Of a stretch of DNA of 64,000 bases, positions 1 to 11,400 are shown piece after piece. Within the stretch, counting starts at the first letter, position 1. Each line of letters begins with the position of its first letter. Both the position numbers and the translations under genes were made by a program. Source of the stretch: Drosophila persimilis (Eukaryota > Arthropoda > Insecta > Diptera > Drosophilidae); the NCBI RefSeq assembly GCF_003286085.1, contig NW_020825312.1:4836001-4900000 (forward strand). The letters run 5' to 3'. Under the pieces are notes generated by a model. The model was not told the DNA's origin. It worked only from the letters and a program-made list of their open reading frames with translations, and did not search any database.

Positions 1-22
1 GCCAATATTTCACCTTTCTTAC

Positions 23-98
23 CTTTTGTTCTATACTGTTGGAGCTGCCTTAGGGCACACCAGCTTATTTTATGTAATTTTGTGGCCGACATCGTCAT
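23..98 (-). CDS. First coding exon of an unidentified minus-strand gene (partial, runs off left edge)
   Basis: On the minus strand an ATG at 98-96 (a second ATG follows two codons later) opens 25 codons plus one base. It ends exactly at a good splice donor (GTAAGA, plus positions 22-17), so this is probably exon 1 with the rest beyond the window. The peptide begins MTMSATKLHKISW and is rich in Lys, Arg and Gln with no acidic residue, which would suit a mitochondrial targeting peptide (inference). A Motif 1 element lies only about 25 bases upstream of the ATG, so the 5'UTR must be very short. It is divergent from Prosbeta2 and may be a housekeeping gene. I do not recognise the product. Confidence 0.55.
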
Positions 99-121
99 TT
101 TATCGTAATAGGGTGCACACC

Positions 122-130
122 AGTGTGACC
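122..130 (-). promoter_or_regulatory. Ohler Motif 1 core promoter element (minus strand)
   Basis: AGTGTGACC on the plus strand reads GGTCACACT on the minus strand, the exact core of Drosophila Motif 1 (bound by M1BP), typical of TATA-less housekeeping promoters. Motif-6-like words (atatacc, i.e. GGTATAT) follow at about 149-225. It points at the minus-strand exon ending at 98. Confidence 0.6.
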
Positions 131-727
131 GCGGATTTGCGTTAAAATATACCGTCCGTCCCTCAACAAAATAATAAAATATACCGTTTAATTTAAAAAA
201 TATACCATAAATATACTGACGAGTTCAAGCTCTATTATACATATTCCGCTTTTTTGATGTTCCCTGCAATATAACTTTAACCACTTGCTTTTATTGGATC
301 TTGTCTGAAAAAAGGTTTTAGTGAAATAAGTCAAACAAAAAAGGCTTTAGCGAAATGGGTAACACAAAAAAACGAAAGAGGATGGTCGCTCATATTGTTC
401 AATTTTTATATTCCGTTGAATAATTCTGACTAACTATAAGGGTTTTACTTTGCCCACATCATTTTAGGCCGTTGATGAATAATTTTTCTTCAAGATTGGC
501 TAGTCCTTGCTTTTATTGTATTTTGGCGAAAACAAGGCTTAAATAAAATGGTTAAACAAAAAAAAACAGTCGCAATGTTGCTGGTATTTGAAGACATCGA
601 CTGGATAAGAGAGGTGCGCGCCAAATATAAATTTTTTGAATGTGAACGACAAGGATTTAAGTGTTGTCAACCGGGCCATTACCGATGATTCAATATCGCA
701 ATAGGGTGTCAAAAATATATATCGATT

Positions 728-735
728 TATCGATA
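728..735. promoter_or_regulatory. DRE-like TATCGATA site
   Basis: Exact palindromic TATCGATA, the core of the DNA replication-related element bound by DREF, located between the two divergent Motif 1 elements. It fits a housekeeping intergenic region, but an 8-mer may occur by chance. Confidence 0.35.
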
Positions 736-973
736 GGTACCAATCATATTCATGAATATGTCTAAAACATATAAATTTGAGAACAGGTCCTTATTAATTA
801 CGTTTTATATTCATATCTTCATGTAAAATGAACGTAATAGGGTATACAAAGGTCTACACGCGCATCATGTCTGCATATCTTGAATTCGTCAGTATATTTT
901 TGGTATATTTTTAAAATGAGGCAGTATATTTTGGTATATTTCTCAGGGCTGGACGGTATATTTTATCGTGCGC

Positions 974-982
974 GGTCACACT
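974..982 (+). promoter_or_regulatory. Prosbeta2: Ohler Motif 1, Prosbeta2 core promoter
   Basis: GGTCACACT 90 bases upstream of the Prosbeta2 ATG, preceded by repeated Motif-6-like GGTATATTT words at about 900-965. There is no TATA box at a suitable distance. This is the standard Drosophila housekeeping promoter class and suits a constitutive proteasome gene. Confidence 0.7.
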
Positions 983-1071
983 GCCGAGTACGATTTTTGT
1001 TTGTCATTCCGGTGAGCGAAAAAATAGGAAACCTTTTCTCAATAACGGTGATATAAAAATAAAAATACGCA

Positions 1072-2010
1072 ATGGATTTGGATTTGGCACGCAACCTTCC
1101 ACACGCTGGCTTCAACTTTGACAATTGCAAGCGGTGAGTTGAAGAACAATCCTCCGGCGTTTCTGCAATGACAAGTCTTCTTCTTGCACAGCAATGCTAC
1201 ACTTCTGAGTGGGGGCTTCAAGCCGCCGACCACAACTAAAACGGGCACCACCATTGTGGGCATCATTTACAAAGATGGTGTTGTCCTGGGAGCCGACACG
1301 CGCGCCACCGAGGGCCCCATTGTATCTGACAAGAACTGCGCCAAGATCCATTATCTGGCCAAGAATATATAGTAAGTGGATAGCTTGTGCTGAGTTTTAC
1401 AAGCAAGCGCTTTAACAAACGACTGCATTTCAGCTGTTGTGGTGCCGGAACTGCAGCCGACACCGAAAGGACCACCGATATCATTTCGTCCCAGTTGGAG
1501 CTACACCGCCTCAGCACCGAGCGCGATGTGCGCGTAGTGGCCGCTAACACCATGCTCAAGCAAATGCTTTTCCGTTACCAGGGTCACATTAGCGCTGCCC
1601 TGGTTCTGGGCGGCGTGGACAAAACTGGACCCCACATCTATTGCATTCATCCTCATGGCAGCTCCGACAAGCTGCCCTATGCCACCATGGGGTCCGGCAG
1701 TCTAGCAGCCATGTCTGTATTCGAGAGCCGCTGGAAGCCCGACATGTCCGAGAAGGAAGCCAAGCTTCTCGTACGCGATGCAATCGCTGCCGGTATTTTC
1801 AACGATTTGGGCTCGGGCTCGAACGTTGATTTGTGCGTGATACGCAAGGACAGCGTGGAATATCTGCGCAACTACGAGCTGGCCAATAAGAAAGGTGAAC
1901 GTCAGTTGGACTACCGCTTTGATATTGGCGCCACACGCGTTCTCCACTCTACCATCTCAGATATGAACATCACTGAACGTATCGAGGTGGTGCCCATGGA
2001 GACGTCCTAG
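1072..2010 (+). CDS. Prosbeta2: Proteasome subunit beta type-7 (beta2, trypsin-like catalytic subunit)
   Basis: Three exons, 1072-1133, 1192-1371 and 1434-2010, join with consistent phases into 272 codons, the length I recall for the D. melanogaster protein. The start [20 protein letters not shown] matches the family N-terminus. Autocatalytic cleavage in KTGTTIVG would expose Thr40 as the nucleophile of the trypsin-like site; the following [17 protein letters not shown], the Lys in [16 protein letters not shown] and GSGSLAAM are typical beta2 segments. It acts in the inner beta ring of the 20S core. Both introns are short (58 and 62 bases) with GTGAGT and GTAAGT donors. The stop is TAG and AATAAA follows about 60 bases later. 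No break or unusual residue is seen. Confidence 0.97.
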
Positions 2011-2445
2011 GGGAGTTATTAGTTATCCTTACTTTCTCATACATTTTCTATAACTGTGGAGTGGTACAATAAAAAGAGGAGCAACGCTTCAATTTGATTC
2101 GCTCTTTTGTAGGCGGTGTCTGGGGGCATCCATAAGTGATTTTTTTATTGGACTAGCTGTGCTCATAGACAGACGCTGCTTTGGTCGATAACGAATGCAA
2201 AAAAATACAAAAAATTATACATAACTTCTATCCAGAAATGATCAATGGGACCTTTTGCTTAAAGATTAATTAATGAAGCTAATATCACATGATACAGAGG
2301 GTCAATTCCTAACAGTTGAAGGCACATTCCATCTCCTTGAACTAATTGATTAATTGGCACCAAGAATTCACTTGATTGTTCACACCTTACGCTTACCACA
2401 CGCTTACACGCCCTTTCTAAAGCTAATAGAACAAAAAAGGTAAAG
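2011..2445. other. Convergent 3' intergenic region of Prosbeta2 and Reck
   Basis: Contains AATAAA at 2068-2073 (plus) for Prosbeta2 and its reverse (tttatt, 2144-2149) that would serve the Reck transcript on the minus strand. The two 3' ends would therefore lie within about 60 bases of each other. No gene is seen in the rest. Confidence 0.6.
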
Positions 2446-5400
2446 CTATCCTACAACTAAGCTACGACCTACAAAAAAAATTAGGGGCATTAACCATAGG
2501 GTCCTAGAACCATACAAATTCGCCGCATTTGGTGTGGGTTCCAGCAGATGCGACACAGTCAGACAGGACAGGGCCAGGTTGGTGGTGATCCTTGGGGACT
2601 GGGCATTTATCAGCGACGATATCTTCTCGGCCTCGCGCGCACACGCCTCCAGTTGGAGCCGAGTTGGTCGCTTGATGGTGCTGCTTGGCACCAGAGCCAC
2701 AAATATGCCCACTTCCATTGTGAGGAAACCCGTCAGCTGGCACTCGCTAACCTGCACCAGCCCATCGAGCTGCTGGAGCACCCCATGCAGGGTGAGCAAT
2801 GTGCTGCTCTGAGCTCTCAGCCCATACATGGCTCGATCGAACTGCTTCCGGGAGTAGATAATCCTGAAGGCTCCGCCCGCACAAAGTGGACAGCATGCTC
2901 CGGGCGGCACAATCAATCGACAGTTTTTGGACACTGGAGCAGGGCACTGGACTGTACGACATCGTCTGCCCATTTCGCTGGCCAGCAAACCCACCTCCCG
3001 GCAGCGACCCACGTAGTCGGTCAGCACATACTCGGCCCGGGCTGCGTAAATGCTCCGATAGGTCACCCCATTGATGCCACAGACGGGTGAGGGCGACGGT
3101 GCCGATCGACTCGACTGGCAGGCCGACCAATAGGCCACCTGGCCACTGGGATTGTCTCGCAGCAGAGCGCAGGCATTAGGGTGAGTGCGTCCCTGGGTGT
3201 CACACACCTCGCCCTGATGGTAGGACGAGCAGTTCGAGGCGGTGGCATTCACTGTAAAGGGAAAAGGAGAATTAGTCCGGACTTAGGCGCTAACTGAATC
3301 TGACTTGAGCTTACCACAGACATACTGCTGGCAGGGCCGCTGCATGCTGGCCAGGCACACCTTCCGCTTGTCCAGGCACTGGGTTCCCTGGGGACAGCTG
3401 TTGGGAGCCGCCGCCTGACAAGCATTACGGGCATTGCATGCCCCGTACACATAGTTTCCCTCTGGCATGTGGCACTTGGCGACGCACGCCGAGGGATAGG
3501 TGTTGCCATTCGAGCCGCACACCGGCACATAATGCGCCGCACAATTGCACGGAAGGCTGGTGAAGCTGGAGTCCGTGAAGCCGGGCAGGCGACACTGTTT
3601 CTTGGTGCACGTGATCTCGCCGGCGAAGCAGCTGCAGAGATTGCACTCCAGGTAGAACGATGAGCCATGCCGGAAGCTTCGCCCCCCGGGTAGAGTGCAG
3701 TGGGCGTGGCTGTAGCTGGGCAGCGGCTGGCACTGCTCTAGGTGGCCCTGAAGCCCGCAGCTGCAGACAATGTGCTCGGCGGTCAGTAGCTGACCCACAT
3801 CGGACTTCGTGTGGATACTGCTCTTGCTGAGGCGGACGTACGCCCCAAAGGGCACAATCAGGCTGGAGGCCTGGCCCAGACTGCAGCCGGGAATGCAGGC
3901 GTAGCCCTGGATGCCCCTCCTCTGCAGGACACACACCTCACTGGCGTTGCACGGCTTTTTGGAGCAGGGCGAAGTCAGTCCATAGTGTCCAACCGCGTCC
4001 TGGGGCTCTGCACTGCCTTTCTTCAGATACGACCGTAGCGAAATGCATGGCAGCGGTTCCTCATCCTCCTCCGCTGAGGATTGCGGTTGGAGTCGCGAGC
4101 AAATGGCCTGAGGCCGCTTCTGTTGGCGTGTCCAGTCTAGGCACTCCTCAAGCAGCTCGTTGCAGTCCTCGCTGCAGATGCCGTTGAAGAGTCCCATCCT
4201 GGTGCAGGGCTGCAGTTGCAGGGCGCACACCAGAGCTTGCCACTTGTCCGGGGCACAGCGGGTAGTGTTCTTGATGAAAAGCTCCTGGCCGAGAACCCGA
4301 ACAAAGCCGCGCTGCTGCAGCATCAGGAAATCCTCCCTGGCCGCTGCATCGTGGGCTGGGGTGCAGCTGCGGAAGAGCTCTGTCGGGCGATTGTTATAGT
4401 TCGAACAGAAGCTAAGGCCATCGCAGCCCTGCTCGCACGGGGCATCCACGCTCTCTACGCAGCGCCGCAGCTCCCGCTCGTCGGGCTGCTCCAGGCACTC
4501 GCTGTCGAAGCTGGCCCGTGTCTCCCACCAGTCGCTGGTGAAGATCTGCGTGCACAGGCGCCGGCACCTGTGGCTGCTGGCCTGCTCGCAGCACTGCCGC
4601 TTGGCTGCATCCATGCCCAGGTGGTTTGGCCCCCCCACGGCCTCAGCTGCCTTGCCCCCCAGACGTCGCTGCGACTGAAGTCCTCCACCAGCTGGAACAT
4701 ACAGCTTTCGAGTCACCGTCAGAAAGCACTGCCAGAAGGGCAAGTGTGGCAGTGGCGTGCCACAGCCAGCCGCCTCCAGTCGCGTGAAAATCACCTCGCT
4801 GCGCTCAATTTGGGTCACATTCTGATGGAGCAGGTTCCGACAGGTGTGGCGACAGTGCTCCTTGTTGCTATACTCACAGCACGGCAGATCTGTGGGGGAT
4901 TTTCGAAGGATGAACTCATTTTCGGTGTCGTCGGGATAGCTGGGATAACTGGATTGTTCTTACATTGTTCGGCGTTGGCCAACGGCGCCATGTCCGTGTG
5001 GTTGTGAATGCACTGTACCACATCCAAGTTGCGATCCCCGCACGAGGACTCAATGTCCACATGATCCTGGCTGGCATTGGAGGGCTCAAAGACGGCCCGG
5101 CATGCCTGGAAAGAAAAGCGAGCACTTGTGATTATAGAACGCAACCCACAGCAGGAAGGGAATATGCTTCAGATCTAGATTTACTTTCTTTACAAATTAC
5201 ACAGATGGCAGAGCGCTTTTTTGCTATCGATATCGGCATTAACGCAATAACGCAGAATAGGCAGCGTTTATATGTACTTGCAAAAGCCAGGCTATTCCGT
5301 TATAAGAAGGCTGATTTGTATATTTTATGACACTATGTAAAACGACTGGAAAATGGAAAAAAAAGCCCATCTTCACACCATGAAAACCATCGATGTGCTC

Positions 5401-8400
5401 TTCCCGTATATCCAGAAGTGTCTTTATGGCCACAGTGGTCCACAAAAATATCCTATCAAATGAAAAGATTGGCCTAAACTTTAAAATCTAAAGTACTTGT
5501 TTTAAGGATAATATGCATATTTTTATTTTTCCCCTCACGCATAATTTTTACGCGCCAAAATTTTACTTTCAAATCAGCTTTTTATACCCGATACTCAAAA
5601 TGAGTATTGGGGTATATTAGATTTGTGGTAAAAGTGGATGTGTGTAACGTCCAGAAGGAATCGATTCCGACCCTATAAAGTATATATATTCTTGATCAGC
5701 ATCAATAGCCGAGTCGATTGAGCCCTGTCTGTCTGTCCGTCCGTCCGTCTGTCCGTCTGTCCGTCTGTCCGTCCCCTTCAGCGCCTAATGCTCAAAGACT
5801 ATAAGAGCTAGAGCAACGATGTTTTGGATCCAGACTTCTGTAATATGTCACTGCTCCAAAAATATTTCAAAACTTTGCCCCGCCCACTTCCGCCCCCATA
5901 AAGGGCGAAAATCTGTGGCATCCACAATTTCGACGATACGAGAAAACTAAAAACGCAGAATCGTAGAAGATGACTATATCTTCTAGAGTGCAAAATCTGA
6001 ACCAGATCGTATAATTATTACAGCCAGAATCACGAAAACAATTTCACTTTTTCTCGCTCTGTCTCACTCTAACACACAGGTTTCATGGTCGGTTTTGCCA
6101 ATTGCAAAATATGAGTTCAAGGATCTCAGAACCTATAAAAGCCAGAGCAACCAAATTTGGTATCCACACTCCTGTGATATCGGACCTTGACCGTTTCCTG
6201 TCCAAATTTCGCCACACCCCCTTCCGCCCCCGAAAAGGACGAAAATCTGAGGCAACCACAAATCTCAGAGACTATTAAGGCTAGAGTAACCAAATTTGGT
6301 ACACACACTCCTTTAAGATGTCACTATAAAACGTATATCTCAGAATTTCGCCCCACCCCCATCCGCCCCCACAAAGGACGAAAATCTGTTGCATCCACAA
6401 TATTGCAGATTTGAGAAAACTAAAAACGCAGAATCATAGATAATGACCATATCTATCAGATTGCTGAATCTGGATCAGATCAGATAATTTTTGTAGCCAA
6501 AAGGAACAAATCAATTTGCATTGGCTACGCAGCGCCCGACGTCACGCTCAGACTGATTTTCTGTCTCTCTCGCACGCACTCTTTGTCGTGTCGTTAAATA
6601 TTAGCGGCGTCTGCCGGAGGAGAGCCATACTGCCTTAGTATCGGGTATAACCGTAGAGTTGCGGTGTCCGCAGCAACTCACAACGTTCCCCCTCGTTTTT
6701 TGTGGCTTGGTTCTTTTAACGATTTTAACGAAGACATATGTATCTAAGATACCCTTTAGCAAACTCTAATGTCATAAGACTATTAACCAAAGACAATATC
6801 AATTCTAAGATTAATAAGCCCATAAATTTCAATGGTCATATGCAGAGGTTTGTGGAATCGAAGATATATGTATGTACGCCCTGAAGATATAGTAGAAAGC
6901 GCTTGCATGTGTGAGTGCGCACAGAACATGCAAGTACGTAAATGTATGCAGACTTTTTTCCGTGAAAATTTAAATTTTGTTTCCTAAAAACTTTAGTATA
7001 TATCTTTTTTTTAATTGTTTTTTTTCTGAAATAATGATAACTGTAAGTGTTCTAAATAATGGCATACCAACTTTTTTAATTTTCATTGCGAAACCCCGAA
7101 ATATTGGAAAATTGTTGCTGTATGTTGACTTTTTTCCTTGACTGTACATGTTGGCCGATTTCCGATTTCCATAGGCTTATGAAATTTATTTTTCTTCGAA
7201 AATAGTTTGGCGATTGACTGGTTGTATAATAAAATAATTATATTCTGGGTGTTGTTGGCAAATTGTTTGCTGTGTTTTCACATATGTATGTATCCATAAT
7301 GATATCATACAAGGTGGTAGCGGACCGCTCCCGCAATGCGCTCTCTTTTCGGGCCCTTTTTTGCACAGTACAACAGCAAACTTCGTTCTTCTTTCTCTCT
7401 CTCTCATAAGACATGGCGTCAAAGCGCTCTCCGTAGTGCTGAGCGTAACAAAAGACCCGAAAGAGAGCTAGCGGAGAGTTGTACTTGAAAATCCTTTGCT
7501 TATTCACACTTCAAAAGCTGAATACTCTAATGATAGCTATTCAAATGTGAAGATATGTATGAATTATATCATATTATGTATTTTTACAAATTTAAATCCA
7601 CTATTTTATATAAAAGATATAAGAAATAAGAGTTTTTGATATTAGGGGCAAGCGCGTTCATTAGGTGTCATAGTCCCTAAAAATTCTTAAATGAAGGGTA
7701 TATTTCGACTGTGCGCGGGAAAAACGCCTTTGCCTAAACTCTTTGAGAGCCGAATATGTATAATAAATTGCATCTCTGTAGTCATCAAATCATAGACAAG
7801 TTTGTAGATGGTCTGCTTGTACCAGATTTGGCAATGAAGGTGTGCTTTTGCTACCAGAATCTCACCTGAAGACACTCGGAGGTGCGCGCCTGGCCACAGC
7901 ACCGATCGGCCGCATCCTGGCGCTCCAGACAGTCGTACAGCATCTGTTCATCGCTGCGCCTGCAGGTGTGGACCGGGGCTTGGTTCGCCGAGGCGCAGAC
8001 ATTGCGACAATGTTGCAGAACACCAAACTGGCAGCAACGCCTGCCCGACCAGTCGGCACCGCGGGTGACCGCTGCGGAGAGGAGAGTGGAGAGAGTCCAG
8101 CAAATGAGAATTGATTGTCCGAGTGGATTTCCTGCACATTACCCCGCTTACCCTCGAACGTTTGGTTGATGCAAGTCCAGAACTCCACCTGATGCAGTTG
8201 ACAATACTTCCGCAGCTCCTCACGACCGTCGCCAGCGCCGCCCGTGGCAAACTCCACCAATGATAGCTGGAAAGGTATCCATGCACAAATGGTATTAGAT
8301 ACTCGTTGCCGATAAATACCCAATCTCAGGTTAGTCGAATCGAAGCCTAATCACTGGTTGGGCTCTCTCAACCCGCAACCTGTTGGGTATCTGCTTCAAG

Positions 8401-11400
8401 TGCTCACTGTAGTCCCAGCGGGACCTTAATGAGGGGATATCAGGGGTTGCCGATGGGGACGGGAACGGGGAAGGGGAAGGGGACGGAGACCAAAACATGC
8501 AGGTTGCAGTTTTATTTTTTGGCGTATTATGTTACATTTCTGAATGCTGTTCTGTTCCTGACACCATCATAAATAACATTTTCTGCTTTACTTCTCTCTG
8601 CCTCTTCCTCTCTATCTCGCTCTTCCCCTCCTTTCTATCGATAAAGAAGAGGAGGCCCAGGAAACTTCAATAACACATTTTCAGGCCCAGACCCAGGCCC
8701 AGGCTCGGCTCGAGGCTCGCGTATCTGCCGCAGTAATCTGAGTAAAGCGATGTCTATTCAAGATACTTGTACTTGGTCTCCCTTGTCCCCAGAACTTGTC
8801 TGGATATCTTCAGCGTGGTGGCATTCCTTCCCATAAATTTAAATTAACATAAGCAGGAGCGTAGTTACGGCTTAGTGCATCGGGGACTATCTGCATTTGT
8901 AGTTCCTGCCAGCAGTTTCACAGGCACAAGTTTTATTTACCCCTTTGGACCACACCCCTGCGGAATACGCACATCCAGGGCTGTTGCAGTTCTGTTAATG
9001 AAGTGTCCATGGCCGTGTCACGCACTCCCACACTCAAGCAAGGCAGAGACTTGTTCACTTGTTCTGGCCAGGATGGCCTGCCCACCTTGCCAGCTCCATC
9101 AAGATAGACGCAGACACAGACCTTCCTGACAATTGTTCCCCTCGGGCCACAAAAAACCATTTTGTCAATAATAAAATGGGCGTAAATTTGCACTTATCGG
9201 CAGAAGAGAGGAGAGGAGATCTGATCTGATCTGATCTCCCATCTCGGCCCGACTTTTCACACGTTTTGCAACAGCTTGTTGTGTGTGTGGGGGGGGGGGG
9301 GGATTCGGATATCAATTGGGTCTCCTATTTCCCGACGCCTACTTGAAAGATCTCGTCTCTTTATAGTCTCTTCCACACAAAAAAAGCAATTCAAAAGTAA
9401 ATGGGAAATACCCGCCTAGGCCACTGCCTGTGCCTGGGCCAATGGGGGAACCAGTTTGCTTTGTCTTACTTCGGCATTATCCTGTTTTGTGGATGTCACT
9501 TTGTCAGTTTCAATTTGGGCAAAAGATTTAATGCCTTAATTTGCATTTCTAAGTGAAAATGGAAAATGGAAAACAAAAATGGAGAAACCCCGGCACGGCG
9601 CCCACTTTCAATTGAGAAAACTAATTGGTTTTGGGGGGAAAATTGTTATGATTACAAAGTTAAATGATGCCATTGATTTGATTGCGGGCTTTTGTCGGGG
9701 CTAGGAGCAGGCTACCGAGACACACGCAGACCCAGACCCAGACTCAGACACAGAGACCCGTTGGGGGGCATGGAGTATTGGCTCACACAGACAACAAATT
9801 GATTTTTGCCCGGGCCCGGGCTCAAGTTTTATGAATGACTTTGAGTGGCAAACTGGTTGTTCTGGCTCTGGCTCTGGCTGTGGCTCTGGATCTGGCTCTT
9901 GTCTGGGCTTGGTCTTTGAGCTGCAATTACCTGTTTGCCAGTTTATGCTAATTAACAATGCAATTTGTGTGTGTGGATTTTGTCGAGCTCTACTATGGCC
10001 TGCGATGGTAGCCTGAATTTTCCTTTTTGGCACAAGGCTCTCATTCACCGAACGCCAAACACCGAACACCAAACACCGAACAACGCACGGCGGATATGGC
10101 ATTCAAAGTTCTTTTGAACAGTCGTTAAACCTGTCATAATAATTCTCGTCGACTGACTGAGCCACCATCACGCTTATGGAATTCTAAATTCATATTGTTT
10201 AGTATGCACCTCTCGCAGAAGCAGCCACAGAGAGCGAGCGAGAGAGGAGTGTGGAGTGTGGCACATACCAGGAAATGTGCCGAGCAGTAGTTTTCCCTCT
10301 TATCGGATGGTTCAATCTGAATCTGAACGGCTGTCCACTGTGCTCGTTCTTAGATCGCAAGTTACCTGGATGGCGTTTAATATTTATGACGGACATATCG
10401 TTTCCCTTTGGGTAGATTTTCCATTAGGTTTGGTTTGGCCAAGACCACGTTTGGCGCCGCAATGGGGTGTACAGAAAAAAAGAATATAATCTGATATGCA
10501 TATTTACAATATATGTTCATATATTCATAATTTTCTTGTTCCTTAAAAAAGTAATACAGCTTTATCTATATATCGATATCCCAATCTACGAATTAAGTCT
10601 GTACGATATGTATGTACGATGTGTACGGATATCCCGGACAACAAAACCAGAAACAGCATTCATAAGTATTTATGATATATGTATGTATGATTAACTTCGA
10701 GATACGAGCATCTTCCCGTCGCGATGCTTCCCATACTTACATTTTCGCAAGCTGTGCGACATGAGCCAAAGACCTGATTGCAACATGTGAAGATATCTGG
10801 AGGGGGCAAAAAGAGAGAGATATTAAAAAAGAGGGGCAGGAAAACAAGCAGTTAAGTAAGCAAAGTGCAGCATATCAAGGTTTAATGGCTTGGCTCACGC
10901 ATTTTGACACCACTCAGTAAATTTAAATTTAAGTAAATGCCACAGAAAAGCAGCAAGAGCTCTGCTTGATGTGCGATTCCCGATGGCCACATGTGAATCT
11001 GTTGCCCGCAGACACTCGTACACAATTCCTTGAGCGAAAGTCCCACAACAACACTGCAATGGAGGGGTCTCTGGGACAGGGTGATTCTGCTCCTCCCTAA
11101 TTAGGTGGATCGTATCCAGCTAATCTATGCTCTCCATGCACGGTGACTGATCACTTGTTAAGCACTTATTGCCTTTCTCTGCCCGTCTCCGCCTCCTCCT
11201 CTGCGGTTTATTTTGAGGATTGTTCATTGGCTGCTGAACTTTTCTTGGCAATACAAAGGTGGCGAATGGTGAATGGGCAGATATGGACAGCAGATATGGC
11301 AGCGTGACACGCAGATACTCGACGATACTCGCAGATAAAAGCTGATCTGACCTAGCCTCTGATGATTTCTAATTACTTCCTTCACATTTCCAGATTTCCC

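Larger units (their letters stand above)
121..983. repeat. Inverted repeat with Motif 1/Motif 6 arms
   Basis: Positions 121-235 read in reverse complement closely match 874-983 read forward. Both contain GTCAGTATATTT, a GGTATATTT word, a GGACGGTATATTTTA block and GCGGTCACACTG in the same order. The arms are about 110 bases and enclose about 640 bases. The interior contains two copies of a GCTTTTATTG...AAACAAAAAA module near 290-350 and 508-565. A third, decayed copy of arm and interior lies near 16.03-16.35 kb. This may be a transposon-like family or a duplicated promoter. Confidence 0.6.

Noticed and set aside
4216..5007. Long plus-strand frame opposite Reck exon 6
   Set aside because: Antisense shadow of a GC-rich coding exon whose minus-strand reading is clearly RECK.
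9701..10102. Pro/Glu repeat protein on the minus strand in Reck intron 2
   Set aside because: The repeat comes from a TCTGGC-type hexamer microsatellite; there is no ATG-signal or splice context.
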